The translations under genes were made by a program, and so were the position numbers. Under the pieces are notes generated by a model. That model did no database searches. It was not told where the DNA came from and saw only the letters and a list, made by a program, of their open reading frames with translations. From the NCBI GenBank assembly GCA_008009225.1, contig CM017762.1, positions 55,815,078-55,879,077 of the forward strand: a stretch of DNA of 64,000 nucleotides, in the 5' to 3' direction. This document shows, piece by piece, positions 23,423 to 33,918 of the stretch (positions are counted from its first letter, which is position 1; each line of letters begins with the position of its first letter). This DNA comes from Acer yangbiense. Taxonomy: Eukaryota; Streptophyta; Magnoliopsida; Sapindales; Sapindaceae.

Positions 23423-24625
23423 TTCATTTTTGCTCACCCCCTTCAAGGGGGGTGAGCATTACCCCCCTCCCCATTTCCTGCCATGTGTCCAATACTTAAC
23501 CCAAAAGTTAACCAAGATTAATAAATCAATTAATATGTATTTTAGGATTTATTTTACCAATTTTGTCCCTATCTCTGTTTTTAATTTTCTTAACACTAGA
23601 ATTAAAAAAAAAAAAAAAAAAAAAACATAATCTAAACTAGATATTGAAAATCAAGTGAAAAAAAAAAAAAAAAAAAAAAACATTTTTCAGATCAATACTA
23701 GAAATCATCATCTTCTAAACCAAAACCCATCACCATCCATCTCAATCACCAAACCCTAACCCTCAAATCCAAACACTCCACCAACAGCCACCCCAAACCC
23801 ATCAAGGCTCAAATCCGACCAAACCCATCTACCAAAACCACACCCACCGTTGCCTCACATCCAACCACCACCACTCCAAAACTAAACCCAACCTCTGTCC
23901 ACAGAAAATCAAACCCATAAACTTCCCACCACAGAAAATCAAACCCAGTAGCCTCCCACCACCGCGAAATCAAACCATGCAAACCCCGCCGTCGAACCGG
24001 AACCCAGTCACCCTCGCCGCCGCAGTCGAACCCTAGCCACCAACCCACCTTGAATCCTCACCGAAACCACCAAATCAACTCGAATTGAAGGAAATCGAAG
24101 AAGAGAGATAAAGAAGAAACAGAGAGAGAAGCGAGAGAGAAAGAGGAAGAAGAGAGAGAGAGAAGAAGCATGATGAGAAACTCATAAGTTAGATTTGTAA
24201 AGAGAAAGAGATCGTGCAGATTTTTTTTTCAAAATGTTTTTTATTTATTTATTTATTATTATTTTTTTTTAAGAAAATGCAAATGGATTTTGGTTTAGGA
24301 AGCGTGATGAGAAACTCAAAAGTTAGAATTGTTGAGATCGTGTAGATTTTTTTTTTAAATATTGTTTTATTTTTATTTTATTTTTTTTCTTTTAAAAAAA
24401 AACGCAAAATGGATTTTGGTTTAGATTTTTTTTAATATTGTTAAATATGTATTGTTTATCCTAATATTTGTAAAATAATTTTATATTTAATTTTTTTTAC
24501 TAATTTACCTATTTGTCCTTGGAATTTTATTATTGTTAACCTTGGGTTAAATATTGGACACATGACAGGAAATGGGGAGGGGGGTAATGCTCACCCCCCT
24601 TGAAAGGGGGGTGAGCAAAAATGAA
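23423..24625. mobile_element. Long-TIR element, 1.2 kb, with hairpin-bearing ends
   Basis: The TIRs are about 95-110 bp (23423-23530; 24530-24625), start TTCATTTTTGCTCACCCC and are nearly identical. Each TIR contains its own hairpin, GCTCACCCCCTTCAAGGGGG then GTGAGC. The interior has a C/A-rich gene-like stretch (23700-24110), GA-rich sequence, and a direct repeat of about 125 bp (24169-24295, 24300-24425) sharing GATGAGAAACTCA and AAATGGATTTTGGTTTAG. No transposase. Class is unresolved; Mutator-like is my best guess. Confidence 0.7.
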
Positions 24626-24763
24626 CTTTTTTTTTTTTTTTTTCACCTTAGGACATCAACAGTGTGACTTTCACACTTCAATCTTTAAAATCTTTCATTT
24701 TCCTGTCTTTATTTTGTTTCTCTTTCATTGGATAGCATCAACTGATTTTTATCATATTCAAAA

Positions 24764-26720
24764 ATGTCAAAAAACTTAGAATTGGAAGACTTATCAACAA
24801 ATGCTCATGGTTTATCTACGGTATTTTTTTCTATTCTTCGAATTTTTATATTTATTTAATTATTTTTGTTATCTCGTATCTTCTTGTTTTCTGGTTAATA
24901 ATGATTGAAAGAAAATTTTTTTGGGTTTTTTTAGGAATTTTTTATATAAGGTTGTCACAATCTTGTTAAAATTTTCGTTGTAAGATTTGACATGTTAGAT
25001 TTCTTTTTAATTTTTTACCTTGGAAAAAAATTGATTTAGTTTATTTTTCTTCTTTTCGAAATAGATGTGATGATATCTATTTTTGTAAATAGATTTTATG
25101 ATAGTTAATTCTATATACAGTAATCATACCAAAGTAATTTTTAAGAATTGTTTTTCATTTGTTTGGATAAATTATTAACAATAAAAAAAAATCCAAATCC
25201 AAATTAGTAGTAAAAAATCATTTTTTTTCATTTAAATTATTGTATTACCATGATTTATTTTATATGTTGAATTTTATTTAGGCTGTTGACACAACTCAAG
25301 AAAATATTAGTTGTTATAGGTAAAAATCATCATAAAGGACACGTCACCCCCATGAAGAAGCCACGTAAGCAGGAGCCAGGAAAGGTCAACTCGAAAGGGG
25401 GAAAAATCCCCCGAGTAACCCACTCGGCTGAAACCAAAGCAACCCGATTACAAACAAAGAGAACCGGCTAGGGCAACACCACCTACTCGGGCATACTCGG
25501 GCATACTCGGGAATCAATAGGAAGAGATGGCAGCGGAAACTCACTTCCCAAATACATGGAAGGAATCAGCAGTAAGCACCTCCACGATACGCAGCAGTGT
25601 AACCCTTCAGAGTTTAACAAGGAAACAAACAAGCCTCCCGCGAATAAAGGAGAATGAATCCTTTCCAAATTCGGACTCAGCCAAAACAGGAAACATATCA
25701 CGCCAAAGAAGGAAACAGAATCCGACTAGGACTGGAAAACCGCTCAAGACTTGGGCACCATAACACCAAACCTTAGCGGCATCCCCAAACCCTAGAAACA
25801 ACATGTATAAATACCCTTTGTAAGACATAAGAGAGGGATCGATCTTTTTTATCATAAGAGAGACCCGAGCGTATTCTGTAATCAATTTTATATAGTGGAT
25901 TTTGGCTTCGTTGCTTAGGCAACAACCCGTAGACGTTTCTTCGATCATCGGAGTTTTACCACGTATTTCTTCCTCATTATTTTTATAGTATTAAGATTCA
26001 AACTATTATCACTCGCAAACGTGATCTCCAATCATCGATTGAGTGTTGACGAAAAACCACCATCAACAATAGTGAAACAAGTAGTGCAAAAAAGAATGCA
26101 GAAGATTTAAAAGCACCATAGTAAGGATGTTTTTTGAAACAATGGATGAAGCTAGAAATTACTATGAAGATTATGGTCGAAAAGAAGGATTTTGGATTCG
26201 GACAAGATGTTTATCTAAGACTAGATTGGGTTCAAATGAGGTGACTGGTAGGAAATTTGTTTGTGCACATCAAGGGAAGTATGTTATAATGAATAAGAGT
26301 TGTGATATTGAAGATGAAAAAAATAATAAAGAGACAAGTAAGATTGATGATACCAAAAGGAGTGGTAGAAATTGTTCAACAATTAAATGTGGATGTGAAG
26401 CTAGTATGCGAATTGTACATGATAAATGGTCCAACAAATGGAGAGTTTCAATTTTTAAGGATACTCACGATCACAAAATAGTTTCTCCAGCAAAAAGAAT
26501 AAAAATGAAGTCAAACAAACACATGTTTGGGGCAACTAAAAGTTTGATCGAAACATTTTATAGAGAAAATTTGCAAGTTGGAAAAGTTTATTCAATTTTA
26601 GTTGGTGCACATATTGGTTTTTACAGTAGAGATTGCTATAACCATTTGAGGAATGTGAGACATAGGCAGTTGGATGGAGGGGGTGCTCAATCAATTCTCA
26701 CTTACTTTAGAGAAAAATAA
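24764..26720 (+). pseudogene. FAR1-related sequence (FRS-like) pseudogene
   Basis: FAR1/FRS proteins are transcription factors domesticated from Mutator transposases. Putative exon 1 (24764-24820, MSKNLELEDLSTNAHGLST) and the start of exon 2 (from 25282, after TTTATTTAG) are in phase. Exon 2 is split by a solo LTR and resumes at 26069. A TAG follows at 26119-26121, with a frame shift before the long frame at 26127-26720. That frame is the FAR1 DNA-binding domain: MFFETMDEARNYYEDYGRKE, then CxC...HxH zinc-finger ligands in IKCGCEASM and FKDTHDHK, ending at GGGAQSILTYFREK. The protein is cut there, where a normal FRS continues into the MULE transposase domain; the DNA switches to the dispersed repeat of 20803-21096. 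Four separate defects make function very unlikely. Confidence 0.8.
25312..26068 (+). mobile_element. Solo LTR inside the FAR1-like exon
   Basis: 757 bp starting TGTTATAGG and ending CATCAACA (TGTT...AACA ends). The flanking 5-mers TTAGT and ATAGT match at 4 of 5. A core promoter ACATGTATAAATACCC lies at about 25801-25816. 25480-25515 repeats ACTCGGGCAT. No second LTR or internal region was seen, so it is a recombination-derived solo LTR. Confidence 0.7.
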
Positions 26721-27010
26721 GTTTATTAATTCGGCACTATGTTTTACACATATTATTTTTTTCTAAATTATTTATTATGGGAATATAAAATAAATAAATA
26801 AATAATTTTTTTTTTTTTTTAAAAAGGTGAAAAGACACAAGGAATTTATATTAATCAATTTATATTGATTTTCGGTTCATTGAAAAAAGAAAAGAAAAGA
26901 TAATATGCAATATTAATGTCCTTAAAATAAATAATTATGTAATTGTGTCAAATGATTGATGTAGTTAGTTAATAAAAACAAATTAAAAGCTGAGATCTAA
27001 AAAGAAAGAA
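26715..27010 (+). repeat. Dispersed direct repeat, copy 2
   Basis: Matches 20803-21096 over about 290 bp, from TAAGTTTATTAATTCGGC to AGATCTAAAAAGAAAG. It replaces the expected continuation of the FAR1-like frame. Confidence 0.8.
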
Positions 27011-27017
27011 AGAAAGA

Positions 27018-27019
<2 letters not shown>

Positions 27020-27060
<41 letters not shown>

Positions 27061-27240
27061 CCGTTCTCATGCAGACGTCCTGATATAATTTCATGAGGAA
27101 ATTGAATGTAATCCACTAGTTTTGACAAGTGCATATACATTTGAATCAAAGCATGTAAAACTAGTGGCTTATATTCAATATCCTCATGAAGTTATATCAA
27201 GACGTCTTCATTTGAAAATTTATATATATATAACTGTATT
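27020..27240. mobile_element. Palindromic (TA)n-flanked element, type C
   Basis: (TA)n tract 27020-27058, then arms GACGTCCTGATATAATTTCA and GAAGTTATATCAAGACGTC around a core TTTTGACAAGTGCATATACA. The core resembles type B in reverse orientation, but the outer termini differ (GTTCCGTTCTCATGCAGACG). Confidence 0.65.
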
Positions 27241-27364
27241 TCTTTTTGTAATTAGAGAAAAAAAATATTAAAACTATTTTTTTATTCATATTCACTACTT
27301 TGTATTTCTTTTTGTAATTAGAGAAAAAAAATAAAACAATTTTTTATTCATATTCATTACATTG
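27236..27364 (+). repeat. Tandem duplication of about 65 bp
   Basis: Two copies of GTATTTCTTTTTGTAATTAG plus an AT-rich tail ending TTCATATTCA.TAC.TTG (27236-27302, 27303-27364). Confidence 0.7.
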
Positions 27365-27984
27365 TCTTTTTCAATTCATTCTACTAAACACATTTTCGAA
27401 TTATGAAAACAACAAATGAAAATTATCATTTTCATTTTTATAGACTTAAATGATTATATAGTGTTATTTCAGTCCAATCCGTACTGCACCAAACACATTA
27501 CAGTACTAATTTAGTCTAGTTCAATTCAATCCAATCCAATCCTATAAAAATAATTCAATTCAATCCCACGCATCAAACACAGTCTTAGTTTGTTACGATA
27601 GAAATCTAGAAGAAAACAATGTTGTGCTTGATTTTGAAAGATGAATTCATAAATGTGAATAAGAACCGGTATTGAATATGAAATTTATATGAAACTTTAT
27701 CGGGTGGAAACAATAGTTGTAAAAATCAATTCAATAGAGTTTAAATTAAACATCAAAGGAAGTGGACATATAATCCAACTTACACTAAAAAATTACAGAT
27801 TGATAGAGGTGCAAAATGAGTTCAAAAAATTTATATCCCTCTTTGGAGAGCTTTTTGTGGGTTTGACACCACTTTATTAAGTTGAGTTTATATAGCACCT
27901 AAAATGGTTTTAGGATAAAAATACCCTTCTTCCTTCTTACATCAAAGAACACAAAAGAACTCATAAGCACACCATTTCGATATA
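27365..27984. other. Intergenic, no gene seen
   Basis: AT-rich; 27500-27560 repeats CAATTCAATC and CAATCC motifs. A 63-codon frame at 27689-27880 matches no family I recognise. Confidence 0.4.
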
Positions 27985-28703
27985 TGATTATGTCCTCATT
28001 CCTATGCTTTTGGTGCCTATTTCTCAGGGGAAATCCTGGTATTTAATAAATTTTAATAAGTGTGCAGGCTATTTTAAGAAATGGTGCTCAAGTGCAATAT
28101 TAAAGGAAAGATTGGAGGGAAAAAGTAGCAGATTGGCATCTAGAAGAATTCGGCGGCTAGGGTTCGACAGTTAAGGACTGCTATTTCAGTTCTAGAGAAT
28201 TCGGCTATCACCAGCTCAGCGGTTAAGGCCCGTCATTTTCCTTCAACAGAATTCCATAGATTTTGGCAGCCTCCCAATTTGGCAGTTAAGGCCCGCCGTT
28301 TTCCTTCATGAGAATTCCAAAGAATTTGGCGGGCAAAGCCTGTTGTTCCAATTCTAGAAGATCCAGAGGTTATCCATTGTGCGGTCCAGACCGTCGTTTT
28401 GGTCACTGAAAGCTGTTCTAGGTCATCAAGTGACGAGAATCTTGCCCTAAATCCCTACCTATATAAATACCCAATATTCTTATTCCTTACATCACCTTAC
28501 TAGATCTTAAGCTAAGAAAGGAAACCATCTTTACACACACACTCCTCCATCTTTGCATTTTCCTTACATTTCCCTACACAACCCACTTCTATTCCTCCAT
28601 ACCTTGAGAGCACCTTAAAGAGAAGAAGAAGAATGCCTTTCTCACATCAAGAAGGATCTAGAGTGGAGCTTGAAGAAGAGGAGTCTCTTGCACATTGCAT
28701 AGG

Positions 28704-30369
28704 TGATGCAGTAAAGATTTACTTTCAATTTAAATCAAAGTTCGTTCACTGGGATCGGTGATTCAATAGATTGAAAACTAATTAGCCTAGGAAAAATATA
28801 CTCTAAGTGCGTGAAAAATAAATTGCATAATGCTTTGGTTTGAAAATGTGATTTGGTTTCTTGAAAATACTTAATTATGTAACTTGTAACATAAAAATGC
28901 AATCTTGCAACTTAAAACTAAATTAAACACAACAAACAAACACACAAGTAGTAAATATATGGAGAAAGCACTAGGGAATCAATGCAACCTTTCTTAGACC
29001 ACTCAATGCACTCACTTAGTCTCATTAAGCACTTCAATCCAATTTTAAGGCTCGTTTAAAATTAAGAGCTAGGTTTTTCTCATTGCTCCCACAAAGTCAT
29101 GTGACAAGCAATAATTATCACCTAATATTTTTATAAAACTCTAAGCCAAGATAACATAGCAAGGTCATACATATATTATCTTTCTCAATTACTAAGCTCA
29201 TAATTGGTATTAAGGTGGAAAGGTCATTACACAAAAACCCAATTTCATAGATAGTCTATACTACACACTCAAATCAATTGAGGTCACAAAATAATATGAG
29301 TAGTAGGCAAACACAAACTAAGCAAGTAAAAGAGACTAAAATCGAATTGAATTAAGAAAATAGACTAATTAATTCATAAAGTGGTTCAATATGATTACAT
29401 TAATCCCCTAGCTGAAGGATTAGTTACACATCAATGGAAAAAGAAAGAAGAAAATAAGGGAGTAGAGAAAACCCATAAGTGACTTTGAGAATCCTCTTCT
29501 TCTTGCTTGCAAAAACTCCAAGGATGGATGGATGAGAGTATGTAGAAGGAAAAGTGTGAAAGGAATGATGGGATGATGTAAAAAGGCAGCAGCTTGGATG
29601 AATTTCGTGTGTGTGATGATGATCGTTCTAAAAGAAATAAAAACAGGTATATATATGGTTCCAAATAGGGCAGAATTTCGTCCAAAACGACGAGATGACG
29701 GACTGCCGCGGTTGGCGAAGACGGCAGATGGCCGCGGAAAATCTCTGTCGCAAGGATGCCACGGTTGGCCAAGACGGCACTTCGACCGTGGCAAATTGTT
29801 GTCGCTTGAGTGCCGCGTGCTTGCCGCCAAGGTAAGCTTGAGTTGGTTGGCCATGGACGTTTGGAGGAATTGGAGTTGAGAGAAAAGTGTGCAAGGAGGC
29901 CTGGAAATGGTGGAAAACAAACCGGGGGGAGGCGCGCCGTCGATCTGGGCGGAAAACCACAGGAAAACAGGTCGGAAAACACCTGGAATGGCACCGGGTC
30001 GAGTCGGGTCAGGTTCCGGGTCGCGGGTCTGCAAAACGGGTCCTGCTTGGTTGAAGACGACGTGACGTCACGCTGATGTCAGCGCCCATGCCCAAAACGC
30101 GCCATTTCACTTATGACGTGGCATGCTACGTGTTGTCTGGCGAATTACAATAAGTATCGCTGACTTCTCTCTTAATCATAGTTTCTTCAATATATCCTCC
30201 ATATGTTGCATTTTGACCCCTGATTCTCCAAAATTACGTCAATGCCCCTGAACTCCAAAAATACCTGAAACACTTATTTTATTATATTAAATACCAGGTT
30301 TTACCCAAGGAATAAGCACAAGAAGTAGGAATTGGAGACTTACAAATAGATATAAAAATAGTACGATCA
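28704..30369 (-). mobile_element. Solo LTR (1.67 kb) with perfect 5-bp target duplication
   Basis: The ends are TGATGCAG...TACGATCA, flanked by ATAGG at both 28699-28703 and 30370-30374. Minus orientation is inferred from its promoter-like ACCATATATATACC (about 29648-29661) and from the related outer LTR. The GC-rich stretch 29690-30110 gives long minus-strand frames with no recognisable domain. It also repeats CCGCGGTTGGCGAAGACGGC-type motifs. A truncated relative lies at 56696-58540. Confidence 0.85.
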
Positions 30370-30912
30370 ATAGGTTTCCTCTACACCTTTATTTCTCTCT
30401 TTTCATTTTTGAAATCATGTGTAACTAAACCCCATGCCAGGGGATCGATGTGATACATGTATGGATGTTGGGTGTTTCCATTAAACCTATTTTAGAATAT
30501 CAATTCAAGTTTTATCTTATTCATTGTTCTTCATAGATTTCAATCTTGATTTGTGTTAAATTGAACATGACTTTTAATATGGATTTTATTGATTGATTAA
30601 TTTGAGTAATTGAGGTTGGGTAAACATCATACTTAATCTTAGTTTTTAAGACTCTAATTGAATGAGAAAACTTAACAAGGAGAACATGACGTACTCCAAG
30701 TGAAGTTTGGTCCTTAATCTTTGTACTTCACAACATCTTTCACTTTTGCTTATATTACACATCATGGTTGAGTACTAGTGGAAGATAAAGTGACTGATCA
30801 ATTCTGCCATCATACGGTTAAGGCACATATAAGATAAGATTGGACCTAAGACTTGAATTAAATGAACATTAATGAGGTTGACTTGGTAACACCCACTATT
30901 CATACAATATCC

Positions 30913-31643
30913 AGTGCCGGTCCTGACTATTCCGAAGCCTCTGGGTGAAATCAAAAAAATGGGCCCCATACAAACAAAATCATCCCCACTTCATTCCAAA
31001 ATAAAAATCAAAATTAAAAAATCTATGATTTTTATGTCTCCAATTGCATTTGATAGGAAATAAAGAGATTTAACAATAACACAAAATTGTAAAGGAAAAA
31101 AATAGACAATCACAATCAGATCTAAAATCGGAAAACTGGTCTCTTATGCTTTAATTGAAAAAACCTGACACCTAATAATCTAATTCTAATATTCCAGTAA
31201 CAAATATATCAATTCTTATACTTACTACGGCCATATTTTCAGGCGTAAATATAAGAAACCAATAAACTAATCAAATAAAAAATAGAAAAATAACAACTTA
31301 TTCCAATTATCAATAAACCCTAGTAAAAAAACAAGCGGTATCAACTCACACTATTATCGAATCGGAACCAACACTATTTTTTTTAATAAGAAAACACCTA
31401 TATGACTATATATAGACTAGAAATACCAACAAAAGCAAAATTTGTCAATATTACATACCAAAGTTGAATAATAATCCAACCAAAACAAACCCAGATTATA
31501 AATAACAATGTTATGAATCAAGAAAATAAGATTATGAATTAATTTTTAAAATATGAATAAAACGAACCCTAAATCGGCCTTGAAGCGGAAGAACAACGAG
31601 GAGAAGAAGAAGAAGACCATATGGCCTACCTTTGAAACAAAGA

Positions 31644-31678
<35 letters not shown>

Positions 31679-31995
31679 TTGAAGGATTGAAGCGGCTGTG
31701 GTGGTGAAAAGGTAAAATTTAGGTTTAGGGTTTTGATTTTCACATTATATAGTATAGGAAAAATTCACCGAAATATCCATTAACAATACATTTACATATT
31801 TGGGTTTTGTAGTGAATAAAACGAATTGAGTCCTGTGTTAAATTTTTTTTAGGTAATATTTGAGTTTTTCTATTTGAAATAAATTATAATGGGGCCATTT
31901 TAAATTTTGGGCTTTTTTTTTTACAACTTAACCCATAATAACTTAAGTACTTAACCAACAAATTTTGAACCCCTAGTCATCGCGGGCCCTGGGTG

Positions 31996-32049
<54 letters not shown>

Positions 32050-32064
32050 TAGGGTCGCCCCTGG
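30913..32064. mobile_element. hAT-like non-autonomous element
   Basis: The ends are CAGTGCCGGTCCTG and, complemented, CAGGGGCGACCCTAG, the CAGNGNCGG style of plant hAT elements. Both subterminal regions carry GGGCCCC/GGGGCC sequences. The flanking 8-mers do not match well. The interior is AT-rich, with a microsatellite and (CT)n/(GA)n at 31645-31678. No transposase. Confidence 0.55.
32000..32049 (+). repeat. Homopolymer of 50 C residues
   Basis: An uninterrupted C run between GGGTGGGCG and TAGGGTCGCCCC at the right end of the hAT-like element. Its exact length is doubtful because such runs are hard to sequence; the minus strand could form G-quadruplexes. Confidence 0.9.
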
Positions 32065-32488
32065 ATCTATCTATCGGTTCCCTAGTCTCACATCACATAT
32101 ACACACCTTTCTAGTTTAGCTCTTGGTAGTTTCTACTTATTCTTAGTTCATTTAATTTGCAATTAGTCAACCAAATGTTTCCAACAAATGCAATTTTACT
32201 TTTTAAGCAAGTAGATTAGCTAAACCTAGATTAGCTTTTAACCAATATAATTCCCGATCCCCGAGAAACGAACCTCACTCTAGCACTATACGAATCTTCG
32301 ATTCATGCTCTTGCGAGGTGAGATATTAAACATAAGGAAAATCTCGGTCAACTCAATAGTGGGGGAAATAGAGAAAGAAACAACAAAGAAAAAAAAAACT
32401 CAAAAAACGATTTCAAGCAAAGATTTCAACGAGAAGATGAAACGTAGAGGAGGAATTGACAGGAGGACAAAAAAAAAAAAAAAAAAAA

Positions 32489-32768
32489 AACAGATCTAAA
32501 AGAAATTCCAGAAAATAAGTCTTCGGTTCCTTTGTCTAAGACATATTTTTTTTTCTTAGACATATTTTTTGATTTCCAAGACTTATTTTGAATATATTCG
32601 AGACTTGTTAATTGTATGTAACTACTAGTGTGTAAAAAAAAAAAAAAAATGCAAGACTTAGAAGTCTCGGACTTATTGCAAGTCTCCCACATGAGAGACT
32701 TGCAATAAGTCTCGAATTGTGAGACAAAGGAACTCGAGACTTATTGCATGGAAATTTTTCTAGATCAA
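32489..32768. mobile_element. MITE-like inverted-repeat element
   Basis: Inverted arms of about 45 bp: TCTAAAAGAAATTCCAGAAA followed by ATAAGTCTTCGGTTCCTTTG on the left, and its near complement on the right. The interior repeats GACTTATT/AAGTCTCG motifs also seen in the minisatellite at 58556-58700. Confidence 0.6.
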
Positions 32769-33918
32769 TTTTTTTTTTAGATTTATATTATTTTGCCTTT
32801 TTTTTTTTCTTTTTTTTTTTCCCTCTACCTGTTGATTCCTCCTCAACATTTCATTCTCGTGTATCAAGTCACTTGCATGTTTCAACCTTTTTTTTTTTTT
32901 TTTTTTTTAATTTTAAAAACCACCTATTTTTCCACACAAAAAAACAATCATAAACACAAAGACAAGAACAAAATTTATTTTCATGAGTGGATCTATTGTT
33001 TGAGCTTCGTGACTTCAGTTTGAAGAATGAATTGAGTGAAGTGAGAAATGAAATCAAGTAAACAAAAAATAAAGAGAAGTTGTGGTGAAGTGAGAAATGA
33101 AAGCAAGGGAAAAAATTAGTGTTTTTTGTATGATGGAATCTTCCTTGGGTTTGCTATTTTACTACAAGAAACAACTTTATCGTTAATGGACAGCCATCTC
33201 CCCTACCGTTAGTCAAATTTGGTCAAACTTAAGTGTTGACTAAGTCGGTAAATTTGGTCAAACTTAACTGTTGACCAAGTTTGACTGTCAAAACCAATGG
33301 TATTTTCGTCAGTTTAGCATATATATATATATTTTTTAAAAAAAAACTAAATGATGGATCTGCAAACAAAAAACTAATTTTTTTCTAAAAAAAAAAAAAA
33401 AATTGGATCTCCTGCAATATCAAAATTTATTATTTAAAAAATAATAAAAAACTTTTCAAAAAAATAATAATAAAAATTTAAGTCTCGAAGGTAAGGCATA
33501 AGATTGGCATCAAAGAGTTGTATTATTAATATAACAAACATTTCCGTGTAATAAAAATAAATAACAGAATAATAATTCTTTTTTTTTTTTAAAAGAATAA
33601 TAATTCAATTAATGTTTATCTAAATCGGATTAGTCTCTATCTCCTCGTTAAATTAGTTATTACATATATACTCTCCTTGTTTGCAAGTGACTCTAATTCC
33701 TTGATCAAGTACCACAAGTATTCTAGTATGTACGGTCAAAATTATATTTATCATATATATACATAAAAACTCACTTGATAATTTATTTTTTCAAGATTTA
33801 TGCCTGCTTTAGGTCTAAGTTATAGCTTCATATAAAAAAGGTTTCCATTTATTCAACTCTCAAACACCCTTTTCTTTATTTCTTTCTTTCTCGAGCATGC
33901 GCAGTTGAGAAAGGAAAC
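32769..33918. other. Upstream region of NAC gene 1
   Basis: Contains poly-T runs and, at 33163-33310, ACTACAAGAAACAACTTTATCG followed by repeated GTCAAACTTAA.TGTTGAC, resembling a CACTA-type end. From about 33480 the sequence is paralogous to the region upstream of NAC gene 2 (about 50000 and 51790-52104). Confidence 0.5.
33831..33837 (+). promoter_or_regulatory. TATA box of NAC gene 1
   Basis: CTTCATATAAAAAAGG lies about 85 bases before the ATG. The paralogous position in NAC gene 2 (52012) reads TATAATAA. Confidence 0.5.

Larger units (their letters stand above)
27985..32303 (+). mobile_element. LTR-like segment carrying two nested insertions
   Basis: Without the insertions at 28704-30374 and 30913-32065, about 1.5 kb remains. 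It looks like a plus-strand LTR with TATA CCTATATAAATACCC at about 28467-28481. Its 5' part (CCTGGTATTTAATAAATTTT at 28033) matches, in inverted orientation, the start of the nested solo LTR (30255-30305), so the two LTR families are related. Repeated blocks at 28140-28330 share GAATTC, GGCAGTTAAGGCCCG and TTTTCCTTCA. Exact ends and target duplication were not found; limits are approximate. Confidence 0.45.

Noticed and set aside
29420..30034. Long overlapping minus-strand frames of about 110-204 codons
   Set aside because: They lie wholly inside a solo LTR with proven target duplications, overlap in several frames and show no domain; open because the stretch is GC-rich.
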